Position numbers and translations under genes: made by a program. Shown here piece after piece: positions 53,001 to 60,685 of a DNA stretch of 64,000 bases. Within the stretch, counting starts at the first letter, position 1; every line of letters starts with the position of its first letter. The DNA lies in NCBI GenBank assembly GCA_038243635.1, contig JBBSQW010000006.1:1-64000 (forward strand), written 5' to 3'. The notes below the pieces were generated by a model. The model made no database searches and had not been told where the DNA came from. It saw only the letters and a program-made list of their open reading frames with translations. This DNA comes from Pseudopedobacter sp038243635. GTDB lineage: Bacteria; Bacteroidota; Bacteroidia; Sphingobacteriales; Sphingobacteriaceae.

Positions 53001-53393
53001 CGTTATAATTTATATACAGAATTATCTAAAATAGAAAACCAAACCCAGCTAGATGCTTTTGCAAAAGAATTGCATGATCGGTTTGGACCAGTACCAAGGC
53101 AAGTCCGTGATTTGTTGCGAACAGTAGAGCTGCAGTGGATTGGTAAAGAAATAGGTTTAGAAAAAATCAGCTGGAAAAAAGGTGTTTTGCGTGGTTATTT
53201 TATCTCGGATAAACAATCCAAATATTTTGAAACTGAAGCTTTTGGCAGGATACTTTCTTTTGCGCAACAAAACCCGCGTAATGTAAATTTAAAAGAGGTT
53301 AAAAATACCTTGCGTATCGCGATTGAAGGGGTGAGGAATATTGATGAAGCTATTTTTGCGCTAGAGCAAATGCGGGATCCGGTTGTGATTTAA
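50043..53393 (+). CDS. mfd: Transcription-repair coupling factor
   Basis: 1116 aa from ATG 50043. It removes stalled RNA polymerase from damaged DNA and recruits UvrA. The UvrB-like N-terminal module ends before a CarD-type RNA polymerase interaction domain (LKPGDFITHIDHGVGKYAGL, about 437-500). The RecG-like motor has Walker A GDVGFGKTEIAIRAAF (about 586), the DEEQ box in IIDEEQKFGVSVKE, TLTATPIPRTL and QMRGRVGRSNKKAFCYLL. The C-terminal TRCF domain (RYNLYTELSKIENQTQL) is complete. Confidence 0.97.
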   Translation: MNIKSILAQYKTDERVLSLTKALQNKASRIQLKGLIGSLDAFTAAATYFLSHRNMVFVFPDREEANYFQADLESLMEKEVLVFPSSYRKSFDFTQTDSANVLMRAEVLSELSKTHEFGNLIVTYPEALAEKVIDRNALEKNTLEISINNKLSIEFINEFLIDYDFERTDFVYEPGQFSVRGGIVDIFSFSHELPYRIEFFGDHIESIRTFEIESQLSVEHVKFITIVPNVQAKFLTESNISLLEFIDKDAVVWFKDVQFTLDVIKAGYKKASELWKALSPAQKQQNPDWIDPKFAFTDDKMLADQLNDYPVVEFGKQFFYHATEAINFDARPQPSFNKDFTLLMHNIQQNEQQKINNYILTDSSKQQERLFAIFDDLNKAIKFNPINVSIREGFIDHEQKIACYTDHQIFDRYYKYKQKRGYTKSQSITLKELRDLKPGDFITHIDHGVGKYAGLEKVEVNGKTQEMIRLVYADNDLLYVNINSLNRISKYAGKEGQVPKMNKLGTDVWDKLKKTTKKKVKDIARDLIKLYAVRKAQEGMAFSPDTYLQNELEASFIYEDTPDQEKATADVKKDMESPNPMDRLICGDVGFGKTEIAIRAAFKAATDGKQVAILVPTTILAMQHYKTFNERLKDFPVRTDYINRFKSTKQVKETLEDLKAGKVDIIIGTHKLVSKDVKFKDLGLLIIDEEQKFGVSVKEKLKQFRANVDTLTLTATPIPRTLHFSLMGARDLSIMQTPPPNRQAVQTELHVFNETLIKEAVEFELDRDGQVFFIHNRVADLRQLGGLIQKLVPKAKIAIAHGQLEGDKLEDVMLDFIDGKYDVLVATTIIEAGLDVPNANTMLINHAHMFGLSDLHQMRGRVGRSNKKAFCYLLSPPLSTLTSEARKRLSAIEEFSDLGSGFNVAMRDLDIRGSGNLLGAEQSGFIAEIGFDMYHKILDEAIQELKEDEFKGLFADDQPRPFVSFTQIDTDMELMIPDEYVTNIQERYNLYTELSKIENQTQLDAFAKELHDRFGPVPRQVRDLLRTVELQWIGKEIGLEKISWKKGVLRGYFISDKQSKYFETEAFGRILSFAQQNPRNVNLKEVKNTLRIAIEGVRNIDEAIFALEQMRDPVVI

Positions 53394-53460
53394 TAGTGTT
53401 TATAATCCTAGAGCGCTACGCTAACTCTAAGGACAGGTGAAACAAACAGAAGTCCAAAAA

Positions 53461-54798
53461 CTAAAACATCTTCAACAACTGGTAAAAAGAGTTAATTCGC
53501 CCATTGCTTAAATCAGCTTTTCCATTAATAGTAACCACATTTCCGCTTGCTACTTTTCCGGTGATGCGCAAACTATCCAACCCTTTTAAGTAAGAGCTGA
53601 TGAAAGTAATTGGATATTCCGCTTTCATCCGCTTTAAATTTAACTGCAACTGCATAAAATCTATGCTCGACGTTTCAACAGATGTCTTTGAAGTAAGTTT
53701 AGTGCCCACAATAAAATTTTGGGCATCGGCAAAGACCTTTAACTGATATAAAGGAAAAGCTTTTGAATTTACATTTCCGCTTGTGGTGTCCAGTAAATCT
53801 TGTCTTGCTAAATAAGCTTGCAACGCCTTTCCATCGGCATTAATGCCAAGGTTAAACGATGGGATTTTCCTTTCTTTAACGCTTACTTTCTCTTCCTTTT
53901 CAAAATCATCATTATACTCATAAGTAATTACCGAATCTTTCTGCGTCGTTACAGCTGTCCATTCTAAATCCAAATAATCTTTATAATATTTCAATAAGCT
54001 ATCTGTTTCGATCTTGTAATTTTTAAACGTAAGCACCTGATTGGGTATGTTTTTGATGGACGCATTCATCCAAAATAGTGCAATGTCGTTCTCTTTAAAA
54101 TTACGGTGCTTCGGTTTTTCAGAAGGAATGATTTTATCGGTAGTAAAACTAAATTCCGAAAGCATTTTCCCACTTTCAAAATCCAAGAAACCCAATGCAT
54201 GTTTATCGCCAAAAGCTACGTGACGCTTGCTTTCTAAAACCTGCGTAAAGCCACTTTGCTTCACGGGAATAAGTGCTTTGTCGTTGAGCAAGCTAACAAG
54301 TGTTTTTGTAACATCTTCTGCTTCTAACGAATAACATACCGCTACCACATTTTTGTTATAACAGATACTCAATTTTTTATCTCCCGAAAATGCAAATTGA
54401 GTTCCGTCAATCGTAGTAGATTTTAAGTTCTTCTTTTGCCCAATTAATCGTTCGAAAACTTCGTAATCATCAATACTAAATCTCGCAAAAAACGTATTTG
54501 GTTTGTGGGTTTTAAGTATGTAAACGAACAACGAAGCTGGCATTTTAATGGCATCAAAAAGTTTTACCTTTTTAACGCCACTCCGCTTTTCCGAGGATTT
54601 GAAATAATAGCCTAAATTTAAAGGCACATTCAATAAAACTGACTTTATCAACTGATCAGTATTTAGTTTTACCAGCAGGTGAACGTTTGATGGCACTAAA
54701 GTTTTGTTTGCGCTATACTCCCTATATTTTAAAAATCCTACTGATAATACAATCAAAGTAAGCATGCTAATCAGTAGAATTTTAAAGGTTTTGATCAT
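53461..54798 (-). CDS. Uncharacterised membrane-anchored periplasmic protein
   Basis: 445 aa. One N-terminal membrane helix (TFKILLISMLTLIVLSVGFL) then a large extracytoplasmic part. I do not recognise a family. Several segments, such as FARFSIDDYEVFERLIGQKK and KKLSICYNKNVVAVCYSLEA, parallel segments of the upstream 664-aa protein (DDYRLLTKVLNL, VTMQKGIVFVGNNLEDF), so the two look like distant paralogues. It overlaps that gene by 4 nt. It is the last gene of a three-gene operon of exported proteins. Confidence 0.7.
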   Translation of the reverse strand: MIKTFKILLISMLTLIVLSVGFLKYREYSANKTLVPSNVHLLVKLNTDQLIKSVLLNVPLNLGYYFKSSEKRSGVKKVKLFDAIKMPASLFVYILKTHKPNTFFARFSIDDYEVFERLIGQKKNLKSTTIDGTQFAFSGDKKLSICYNKNVVAVCYSLEAEDVTKTLVSLLNDKALIPVKQSGFTQVLESKRHVAFGDKHALGFLDFESGKMLSEFSFTTDKIIPSEKPKHRNFKENDIALFWMNASIKNIPNQVLTFKNYKIETDSLLKYYKDYLDLEWTAVTTQKDSVITYEYNDDFEKEEKVSVKERKIPSFNLGINADGKALQAYLARQDLLDTTSGNVNSKAFPLYQLKVFADAQNFIVGTKLTSKTSVETSSIDFMQLQLNLKRMKAEYPITFISSYLKGLDSLRITGKVASGNVVTINGKADLSNGRINSFYQLLKMF

Positions 54799-56789
54799 AA
54801 GTTGGCTGCTTTTTCAATTAAAGAAAAAATGTATTGTAAAGCATTTTCTTCGCCGTCAGGTATTTCTGCTACCATCTCCCCAGAAATCACATTTCCTTTT
54901 ATCCGATTAGATTTAATGTAAATATCGTTCATTTCTGAAAGGGTATTTTTAAGTAAATCTACCTCTTTTTTGCTCGAAATCTCATCAAAGGGAACTTCCT
55001 TCGATACGTTTTTAGGATTAACCACAAAGCTAAAATTACTGCTCTTTAGCATCTTTTTATGCTTTCTGCTGATGGACGCACTGTAGTTGTTCTGACTAAT
55101 TTTATTAAAATCTTCTAGGTTATTCCCAACAAACACAATCCCTTTTTGCATCGTCACATAAAAATCAGTCGGACTTTTTCTGTAGCTTACCTTATAAACT
55201 CCGTTTTGCTGAGTTACATAGTTTTTAGTGGAGTTTAAGTTTAAAACCTTGGTAAGCAATCTATAATCATCAGAAGAAAACATCATCAAAAAAGAAGGCA
55301 AGGTTTCGGTTTTTGTTTTTTCAACCTCTACCCTTTTGTAATCGTCATCGTAATCATAAGATGTATAATTAACTTTCTTTTTAGTTACGCCGTTAATTAC
55401 AAACAAAGCATCACCTTTAACCACCTTTGCAATTGCCTCTTCATCTAAAAGTACAGAAAATACATCGCCACCTAAATCAGCTAATTCGGCGTACTTGTCA
55501 CCAAGCAAACTTCCATAAGTTTTGCTCATTAGTTTAGGAAACTCTCGCAAATACGCTTTTGTGTTTACCGCATAACTTGCAAAACCAAGTGCTTTATCAC
55601 TATCAATGTATTTAAAAAACTTTCTATTAATTTTTTTGTCCATCATCTTCCGATAGCTTTCTGCAATATCATTGTCCAACGTCATTTTGCTTTCAACACG
55701 CATCTTTTCTTTGTCTAAAAACACATCTAAATTGATTTGTCCAAAGCCGTTGAAAACATTGATGTTTTTATAGGCAATTATACCGCTAAGCAGGTTTGAA
55801 TAAACGCTCTTCAAATCAGACACCCATAAAGATGCATCCGCCTTGTTGTTAATGCTTTTCGTGTAAGAATTATTGCTTGAAATGTTTTTAAAACCTCCTG
55901 CCAAAATATAATCAGCTTGCTTTGAAACCCACGTTAGCTGCAACTGCTTTTTTACTGTCTCGTTTTCATGATAACGCTCATAATATCCGGTAAGATCGCT
56001 ATCTTGTTCTTCAAGGACCGCGGATGGTGGATAAGCAGGCGTAGCTACTTCCTCAGTATAAACGCTAACCGTATCTACCATTGCTACCCCGGCTTCTTCA
56101 ACAACTGCAGGTGGCGAATAAGTCGGCGGCGCCACTTCTTCTGTATAAACGCTAACCGTATCTACCATTATTCCATCGACTTCTTCAACAGTTGACACCA
56201 CCGCAGTATCTGCCGCATCCATTTCCACAACACTTTCTTCTACTTGTGGGTAACTGTTATTATAGGGTCTAATCAATTTAACAACTCCATAACGAGCTGC
56301 ATTTTCTGGTTGATCTAAAAAACTATAGTTCACTTTTCCATCAATGTAAAGAACCTTCTCGTTGTCCCATTTGATGACGCCCGAGCTGTCTTTTAGCATA
56401 AATGTATTTGATGCATTGTTTGCTTTTATTAGATTGTCATCTGTTTTTATAAAGTCAGAAAACTTAGTCGCATCTGCCAAAGGCATTAGGTAACAGTTGT
56501 AATTGATACTGTCTGTTAAAATGCTAAAGTAGTAGCTGGTTTCATTTAGGTTTATACCTAGATCTGCTACACTTTCAAATGCTTTATTCTTAGTTCTAGA
56601 AATTTCTTTTAAAAATTTATTTCCTATAAAAGATTGATCAAAATCCGCAATCGGGATTAATTTGAACAAATTTTGATTTTTTACGCTGGCGACAGCAAAA
56701 ACGTTTGCTGGAATGTTGCTGATTAAATTTTGCGACTTTACTTGGTAGGCAAAAATTAAAAGTAGCGCTAGTGTAGCTAGTTTTTTCAT
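54795..56789 (-). CDS. Uncharacterised secreted protein with internal 28-residue tandem repeat (DUF4836-like)
   Basis: 664 aa. A Sec signal peptide (ALLLIFAYQVKSQ) is followed by NLISNIPANVFAVASVKNQN, a pattern seen in DUF4836-type Bacteroidota proteins. Between about residues 205 and 262 a 28-residue unit, beginning MVDTVSVYTEEVA and ending in Pro- and Glu-rich sequence, occurs twice; it probably forms an extended linker between an N-terminal and a C-terminal domain. The C-terminal domain resembles part of the 445-aa neighbour. It follows the lipoprotein gene by 1 nt and overlaps the next by 4. Function unknown. Confidence 0.7.
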   Translation of the reverse strand: MKKLATLALLLIFAYQVKSQNLISNIPANVFAVASVKNQNLFKLIPIADFDQSFIGNKFLKEISRTKNKAFESVADLGINLNETSYYFSILTDSINYNCYLMPLADATKFSDFIKTDDNLIKANNASNTFMLKDSSGVIKWDNEKVLYIDGKVNYSFLDQPENAARYGVVKLIRPYNNSYPQVEESVVEMDAADTAVVSTVEEVDGIMVDTVSVYTEEVAPPTYSPPAVVEEAGVAMVDTVSVYTEEVATPAYPPSAVLEEQDSDLTGYYERYHENETVKKQLQLTWVSKQADYILAGGFKNISSNNSYTKSINNKADASLWVSDLKSVYSNLLSGIIAYKNINVFNGFGQINLDVFLDKEKMRVESKMTLDNDIAESYRKMMDKKINRKFFKYIDSDKALGFASYAVNTKAYLREFPKLMSKTYGSLLGDKYAELADLGGDVFSVLLDEEAIAKVVKGDALFVINGVTKKKVNYTSYDYDDDYKRVEVEKTKTETLPSFLMMFSSDDYRLLTKVLNLNSTKNYVTQQNGVYKVSYRKSPTDFYVTMQKGIVFVGNNLEDFNKISQNNYSASISRKHKKMLKSSNFSFVVNPKNVSKEVPFDEISSKKEVDLLKNTLSEMNDIYIKSNRIKGNVISGEMVAEIPDGEENALQYIFSLIEKAANL
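56038..56205 (-). repeat. 84-nt direct tandem repeat inside the 664-aa protein gene
   Basis: Two adjacent copies of about 84 nt share long identical blocks such as TAAACGCTAACCGTATCTAC (plus-strand text near 56059 and 56145). Exact borders are approximate. The unit encodes the 28-residue repeat. Confidence 0.65.
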
Positions 56790-56790
56790 A

Positions 56791-57474
56791 TTATTTGGCG
56801 AGTTGTATTTGATTAGATATGTTGATATTTCCGTTAATTAATTCTGTAATATTTGCCCTTAGCATTATTGCTTTTTTCGATTTAGCAACTACCGCCCCGT
56901 TATTACTTATTTTTACCACGGGCGATTCGAAACGGTAAATACTTACGTATTTTGCGGTTTTAAAAACCTCTCTATCTTTGTCTTTGAGCTTATTGAAAGA
57001 GGTTTTAGCAGTGCTTATTGGTTCGTATTTACGAACAAATATTTTATTAGTAGTACTGTAACTGTAATAGGAGTTATTGGGGGTTTTAATTTTTTGCTGT
57101 GCTAAAATGTTTTTTGTGATGTTGTTGATCTTTGACACATTTACGAATGAAAAACTAACTGTGGCTATAAAATTGTCTAAATCTAAACTGCTTTTTACGT
57201 TAGAAATCCCTTCCGACTTGCGGAGATAAGCTACCGCTTCGTTCAGCTTTGTTTTAATGTCTTTTTCGCTGGGCACTTTACGTCCGTTAACACTATCTAA
57301 CAGCATAATTGACGCAACTTTTGATTTACTCTGGCTAAGGTTAATAGTTAACATAACGTCGCCAGAACCGTTATTTTTCATGTTGATTTCCTCAATAATC
57401 TCAAAGCAGGAGCTTAACCTAAAAAGCACACCAAGTAGGATAAAAAGAGCAAAGGATTTGTTAAAATTCGTCAT
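56791..57474 (-). CDS. Uncharacterised lipoprotein
   Basis: 227 aa. The signal ends in RLSSC (Cys23), a lipobox. The mature part starts FEIIEEINMKNNGSGDVMLT and has alternating strands plus a Lys-rich helix; no family is recognised. It is the first gene of the operon with two large exported proteins, with 1-nt spacing, which suggests that the three form one envelope complex or pathway. Confidence 0.7.
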   Translation of the reverse strand: MTNFNKSFALFILLGVLFRLSSCFEIIEEINMKNNGSGDVMLTINLSQSKSKVASIMLLDSVNGRKVPSEKDIKTKLNEAVAYLRKSEGISNVKSSLDLDNFIATVSFSFVNVSKINNITKNILAQQKIKTPNNSYYSYSTTNKIFVRKYEPISTAKTSFNKLKDKDREVFKTAKYVSIYRFESPVVKISNNGAVVAKSKKAIMLRANITELINGNINISNQIQLAK

Positions 57475-57728
57475 AAATAGTAGCTGTTATTGAGAACTCA
57501 ATGGGCGCAAGATAAAAAAAATAGGTTTTAGGAAAGAATTGGTTAACAATACGGGTTAAGAACGCTGGCTAATTTTGTTCATTAATAACCGTTTAATAAC
57601 ACACTGTTAAAGTCGAGTTAACAACTAGACCTTAACTTCGCTCAAACAATACGTAGATGCGTCAACCAATTCATCCAAAAATAAGCATACCCAAAGCATC
57701 AAAAATTTCAATTCCCTAAAAATAAAAT

Positions 57729-58568
57729 ATGTCTAAAAGAGATTTAGATATTGTGGTTATATCTGATGTGCATCTAGGCACTTACGGCTGCCACGCTAAA
57801 GAACTGCTAAAGTATTTAAAAAACATCAATCCCAAGATCTTAATCCTTAACGGTGATATTATCGACATTTGGCAATTCAGCAAATCTTACTTTCCCGAGG
57901 ATCATTTAAAAGTTATCCGTAAAATATTAAAGTTCGTTACAGATGGCGTTCAGGTTTATTACTTAACAGGAAATCATGATGAATTGTTGCGAAGATTTGT
58001 TGATTTTAACATGGGCAACTTTCACTTAGTCAATAAGTTAGTTATTAATCTAAACGGAAAGAAAGCTTGGTTTTTCCACGGAGACGTTTTTGACGTAACC
58101 ATGCAACACTCTAAGTGGCTTGCAAAACTTGGTGCAGTCGGCTACGACACGTTGATTCTGATTAACAACTTTACCAATTGGATGCTGGCTAAAATGGGCA
58201 AAAAGAAATATTCATTTTCGCAGAGGATAAAAGCAAGCGTTAAAGAGGCTGTAAAGTTTGTTAATCAATTTGAACAAACTGCTGCCGAACTTGCCATAGA
58301 AAAAGGATATCATTATGTAGTTTGCGGACATATTCATCAATCAAAAATTAGAAACATCAGCAATGAAAGAGGATCTGTAGTTTATTTAAACTCTGGCGAT
58401 TGGGTAGAAAGTTTGACTGCACTGGAATATGACGGGAAGGATTGGGAGATTTACAAGTATGATCCACAGAGCTACCTAGAGAAGGAAGAACTAGAAGAAA
58501 CGGAAGATCTTAAAAAATTGTTAAACATCAATAGCTTACTGGAAAAATTTAAAATAGATGTTGCGTAG
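57729..58568 (+). CDS. UDP-2,3-diacylglucosamine diphosphatase-like metallophosphoesterase (LpxH-type)
   Basis: 279 aa calcineurin-fold enzyme. The metal motifs appear in order: D-x-H at 13-15 (VISDVHLG), GD in ILNGDIIDIW, GNHDE (about 81), FHGDVFD and GHIHQ (about 199). This set matches LpxH, which cleaves UDP-diacylglucosamine to lipid X in lipid A synthesis. The length (longer than the 240 aa of E. coli LpxH) is usual for Bacteroidota homologues, some of which are unproven. It precedes the broken glycosyltransferase gene by 11 nt. Confidence 0.88.
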   Translation: MSKRDLDIVVISDVHLGTYGCHAKELLKYLKNINPKILILNGDIIDIWQFSKSYFPEDHLKVIRKILKFVTDGVQVYYLTGNHDELLRRFVDFNMGNFHLVNKLVINLNGKKAWFFHGDVFDVTMQHSKWLAKLGAVGYDTLILINNFTNWMLAKMGKKKYSFSQRIKASVKEAVKFVNQFEQTAAELAIEKGYHYVVCGHIHQSKIRNISNERGSVVYLNSGDWVESLTALEYDGKDWEIYKYDPQSYLEKEELEETEDLKKLLNINSLLEKFKIDVA

Positions 58569-58579
58569 GTTTTGTAATT

Positions 58580-59575
58580 ATGAAGATATTATACGCTATA
58601 CAAGGCACTGGAAACGGTCACATTAGCAGAGCAAGGGAAATTGTTCCGTTATTAAAACAATATGGAGAGCTAGACTTGCTGGTAAGTGGCTCGCAGACCG
58701 ATGTTTCTTTAAAGGATGCGCTCAAGTATAAGTTTCATGGTTTTAGTTACGTATTTGGTAAAAAAGGAGGAATAAACTATTGGAAAACGCTGAAAAATAT
58801 GAATATTAGGCAGCTTTAAGAAGATATATTTACTTTACCAGTAAGAAATTACGACTTAATCATTAATGATTTTGAACCAATCACGGCTTGGGCTTGTAAA
58901 TTGAGAAATATTCCGACTGTATCGCTAAGTCATCAAGCTTCGTTTTCTTCTCCATTAACGCCTCGTCCGCCAAAGCACCGGAAAATTGCAGAGCTCATTT
59001 TAAAATATTACGCACCAACCACGCACCATCTGGGTTTCCACTTTAAAGCTTACGATAAATTTATTTATACCCCTGTAATCCGGCAAGAAATTAGAGACTT
59101 GATCCCTCAGAATTTGGGTTATTATACCGTTTATTTACCTGCTGTAGACGATAAACTACTAGTGAAATACTTACACCAACTACCCGATGTAGAATGGCAG
59201 GTTTTTAGTAGAACTCAAACTACTTCCTTTCAGTATAAAAATGTGTTGGTACAGAAAATTGATAACTGCACCTTTAAAAAAAGTTTAAAAAATTGTGCTG
59301 GTTTGTTCACAGGAGGTGGTTTTGAAAGTCCTGCAGAGGCGCTTTATTTAGGAAAAAAACTATTACTAATGCCGATGAAAAATCAATTCGAACAAAGTTG
59401 CAATGCTTTTGCTGCAGAACAGTTGGGTGTGCCATCGGTTAAAAAGATTGATGACAATTTAGTTTCCATATTGAAGAACTGGGTAAGTTCAGAACAGAAA
59501 ATACAAATTGACTTCCCCAACCAAACCGCACAAATTGTTGAAGATATAGTGAAAAATTTTGCTGGTAGAAAGTAA
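58580..59575 (+). pseudogene. Glycosyltransferase family protein interrupted by an in-frame TAA
   Basis: A single 331-codon frame holds a GT-B-like glycosyltransferase (N-terminus ILYAIQGTGNGHISRAREIV, like the MJ1255/MurG-like family; C-terminus GLFTGGGFESPAEALYLGKK). Codon 80 is TAA (58817-58819) within NIRQL-stop-EDIFTLPVRNYDL. The frame is not shifted: reading continues in register to 59575. So this is one point mutation, a read error, or a stop that is read through. The first 79 residues cannot fold as an enzyme alone; the later ATG/TTG starts would lack the acceptor region. It follows the LpxH-like gene closely, which suggests an envelope glycolipid role. Confidence 0.85.
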
Positions 59576-59583
59576 GCTAATCT

Positions 59584-60282
59584 CTACTTCTTCCGTTTCA
59601 AAAACTTGGCGTAAGATTTTTTTACGTAGTTCATATCGTCGTAATAGTTCCAATAAGTAACTTCTTCTGGCTTTGGCCTAAATAGATACATAAATTCCAC
59701 CAACTCCGAATCAGGAATTTTAATCGCCTTCTTAATTACAATCTCGTTGAAATGCCGATCAACCATTGATTGGGCGTTTTCACGTTGAATGTAATTTCCG
59801 AATTTCCGAGCGTTGTTAGCATCCGTACCTAAAAGTTCATGCAAGGCGGTAAGTGGCGCAAATATATACGCTAAAATAGGTGGATCGCCATTAAAAAAAA
59901 CACCTTTACTGCGGTAGCCGTCTAAGATTTCTTGCTGTTGTTTAGATTTACTTTGTTCTTTTACCACCACCTCGTTTAAAGCAATAGCTTTGGTTAAATA
60001 AATAACCAAGTTGGTTTTTGCAAGAATAGGCCGCTCAGTATCGTCATAATTCAGTTTGCTAAATACAATTGTATCGCCAAGATTTACCTCAATTGCAAAA
60101 TTTCCCCACTCATCTGTGTTGGTAGAATTTCGGGTGTTTTTCACGAAGATATTTACAGCTTCAACCCTTAAAGAACTCCCTTTCTCAAATACTAAACCTT
60201 TGATTAAAACCTTCTCTTGTGCATTAGCAGTGAATGCAATTGCTATTAGTAGGAGTGAGATAAAAGTTTTTCTAAAAACCAT
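59584..60282 (-). CDS. Carboxypeptidase-like regulatory domain protein
   Basis: 232 aa with a Sec signal peptide (LLIAIAFTANAQ). KVLIKGLVFEKGSSLRVEAV, then TDEWGNFAIEVNLGDTIVFS and a closing LVIYLTKAIALNEVVV are a complete CarboxypepD_reg-like domain of about 85 residues. The rest (about 110-232) is charged and of unknown fold. The family includes extensions of TonB-dependent receptors, but here the domain stands alone. The visible part of the gene at 1-371 has the same layout. Function unknown. Confidence 0.85.
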   Translation of the reverse strand: MVFRKTFISLLLIAIAFTANAQEKVLIKGLVFEKGSSLRVEAVNIFVKNTRNSTNTDEWGNFAIEVNLGDTIVFSKLNYDDTERPILAKTNLVIYLTKAIALNEVVVKEQSKSKQQQEILDGYRSKGVFFNGDPPILAYIFAPLTALHELLGTDANNARKFGNYIQRENAQSMVDRHFNEIVIKKAIKIPDSELVEFMYLFRPKPEEVTYWNYYDDMNYVKKSYAKFLKRKK

Positions 60283-60527
60283 AGGATGTTTAAAGATGGC
60301 GATTCTTTTTCAGTCGGATTGAAATTTAAGGTATTTTAACATTTAAAGGATAGCGTTTGAGATATCTTTAGTATGGTTTGAGGTGAATGTGAGAGACTAA
60401 TGCCGTGTTTGTTGGGAAATTGAAAGGTTGGTATTGTGGATGTGTTTCAGGTGAAAATGCAAGTCTTCTGTAAAAAGCCTACTTCGTTGAAGCAGGATCT
60501 CCCCAATGTTATTAAGTAAAGCAAATT

Positions 60528-60674
60528 CATGTTCAACGATTTGAAACATCTCACGAATATGTAGGCTATGTTATATTCAGACCTTGCTTGTGAGATTCTC
60601 GTCCCTCGAAATGACGCGAGGAAGAGTAAAACCCTTTAGTCCACGCAGGGTCTCTGTTTTCGAGGACCCTGCGT
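60528..60674. repeat. Dispersed intergenic repeat, copy 3, with a hairpin
   Basis: The part 60528-60621 holds CATGTTCAACG, GAAACATCTCACG and the inverted CTTGCTTGTGAGATTCTCG with CTCGAAATGACGCGAGG. It is followed by a perfect 10-bp stem, ACGCAGGGTC (60643-60652) with GACCCTGCGT (60665-60674), 12 nt from the tex stop. The rest of the 403-bp spacer (60283-60527) has nothing recognisable. Confidence 0.5.
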
Positions 60675-60685
60675 AAAATCAATAG

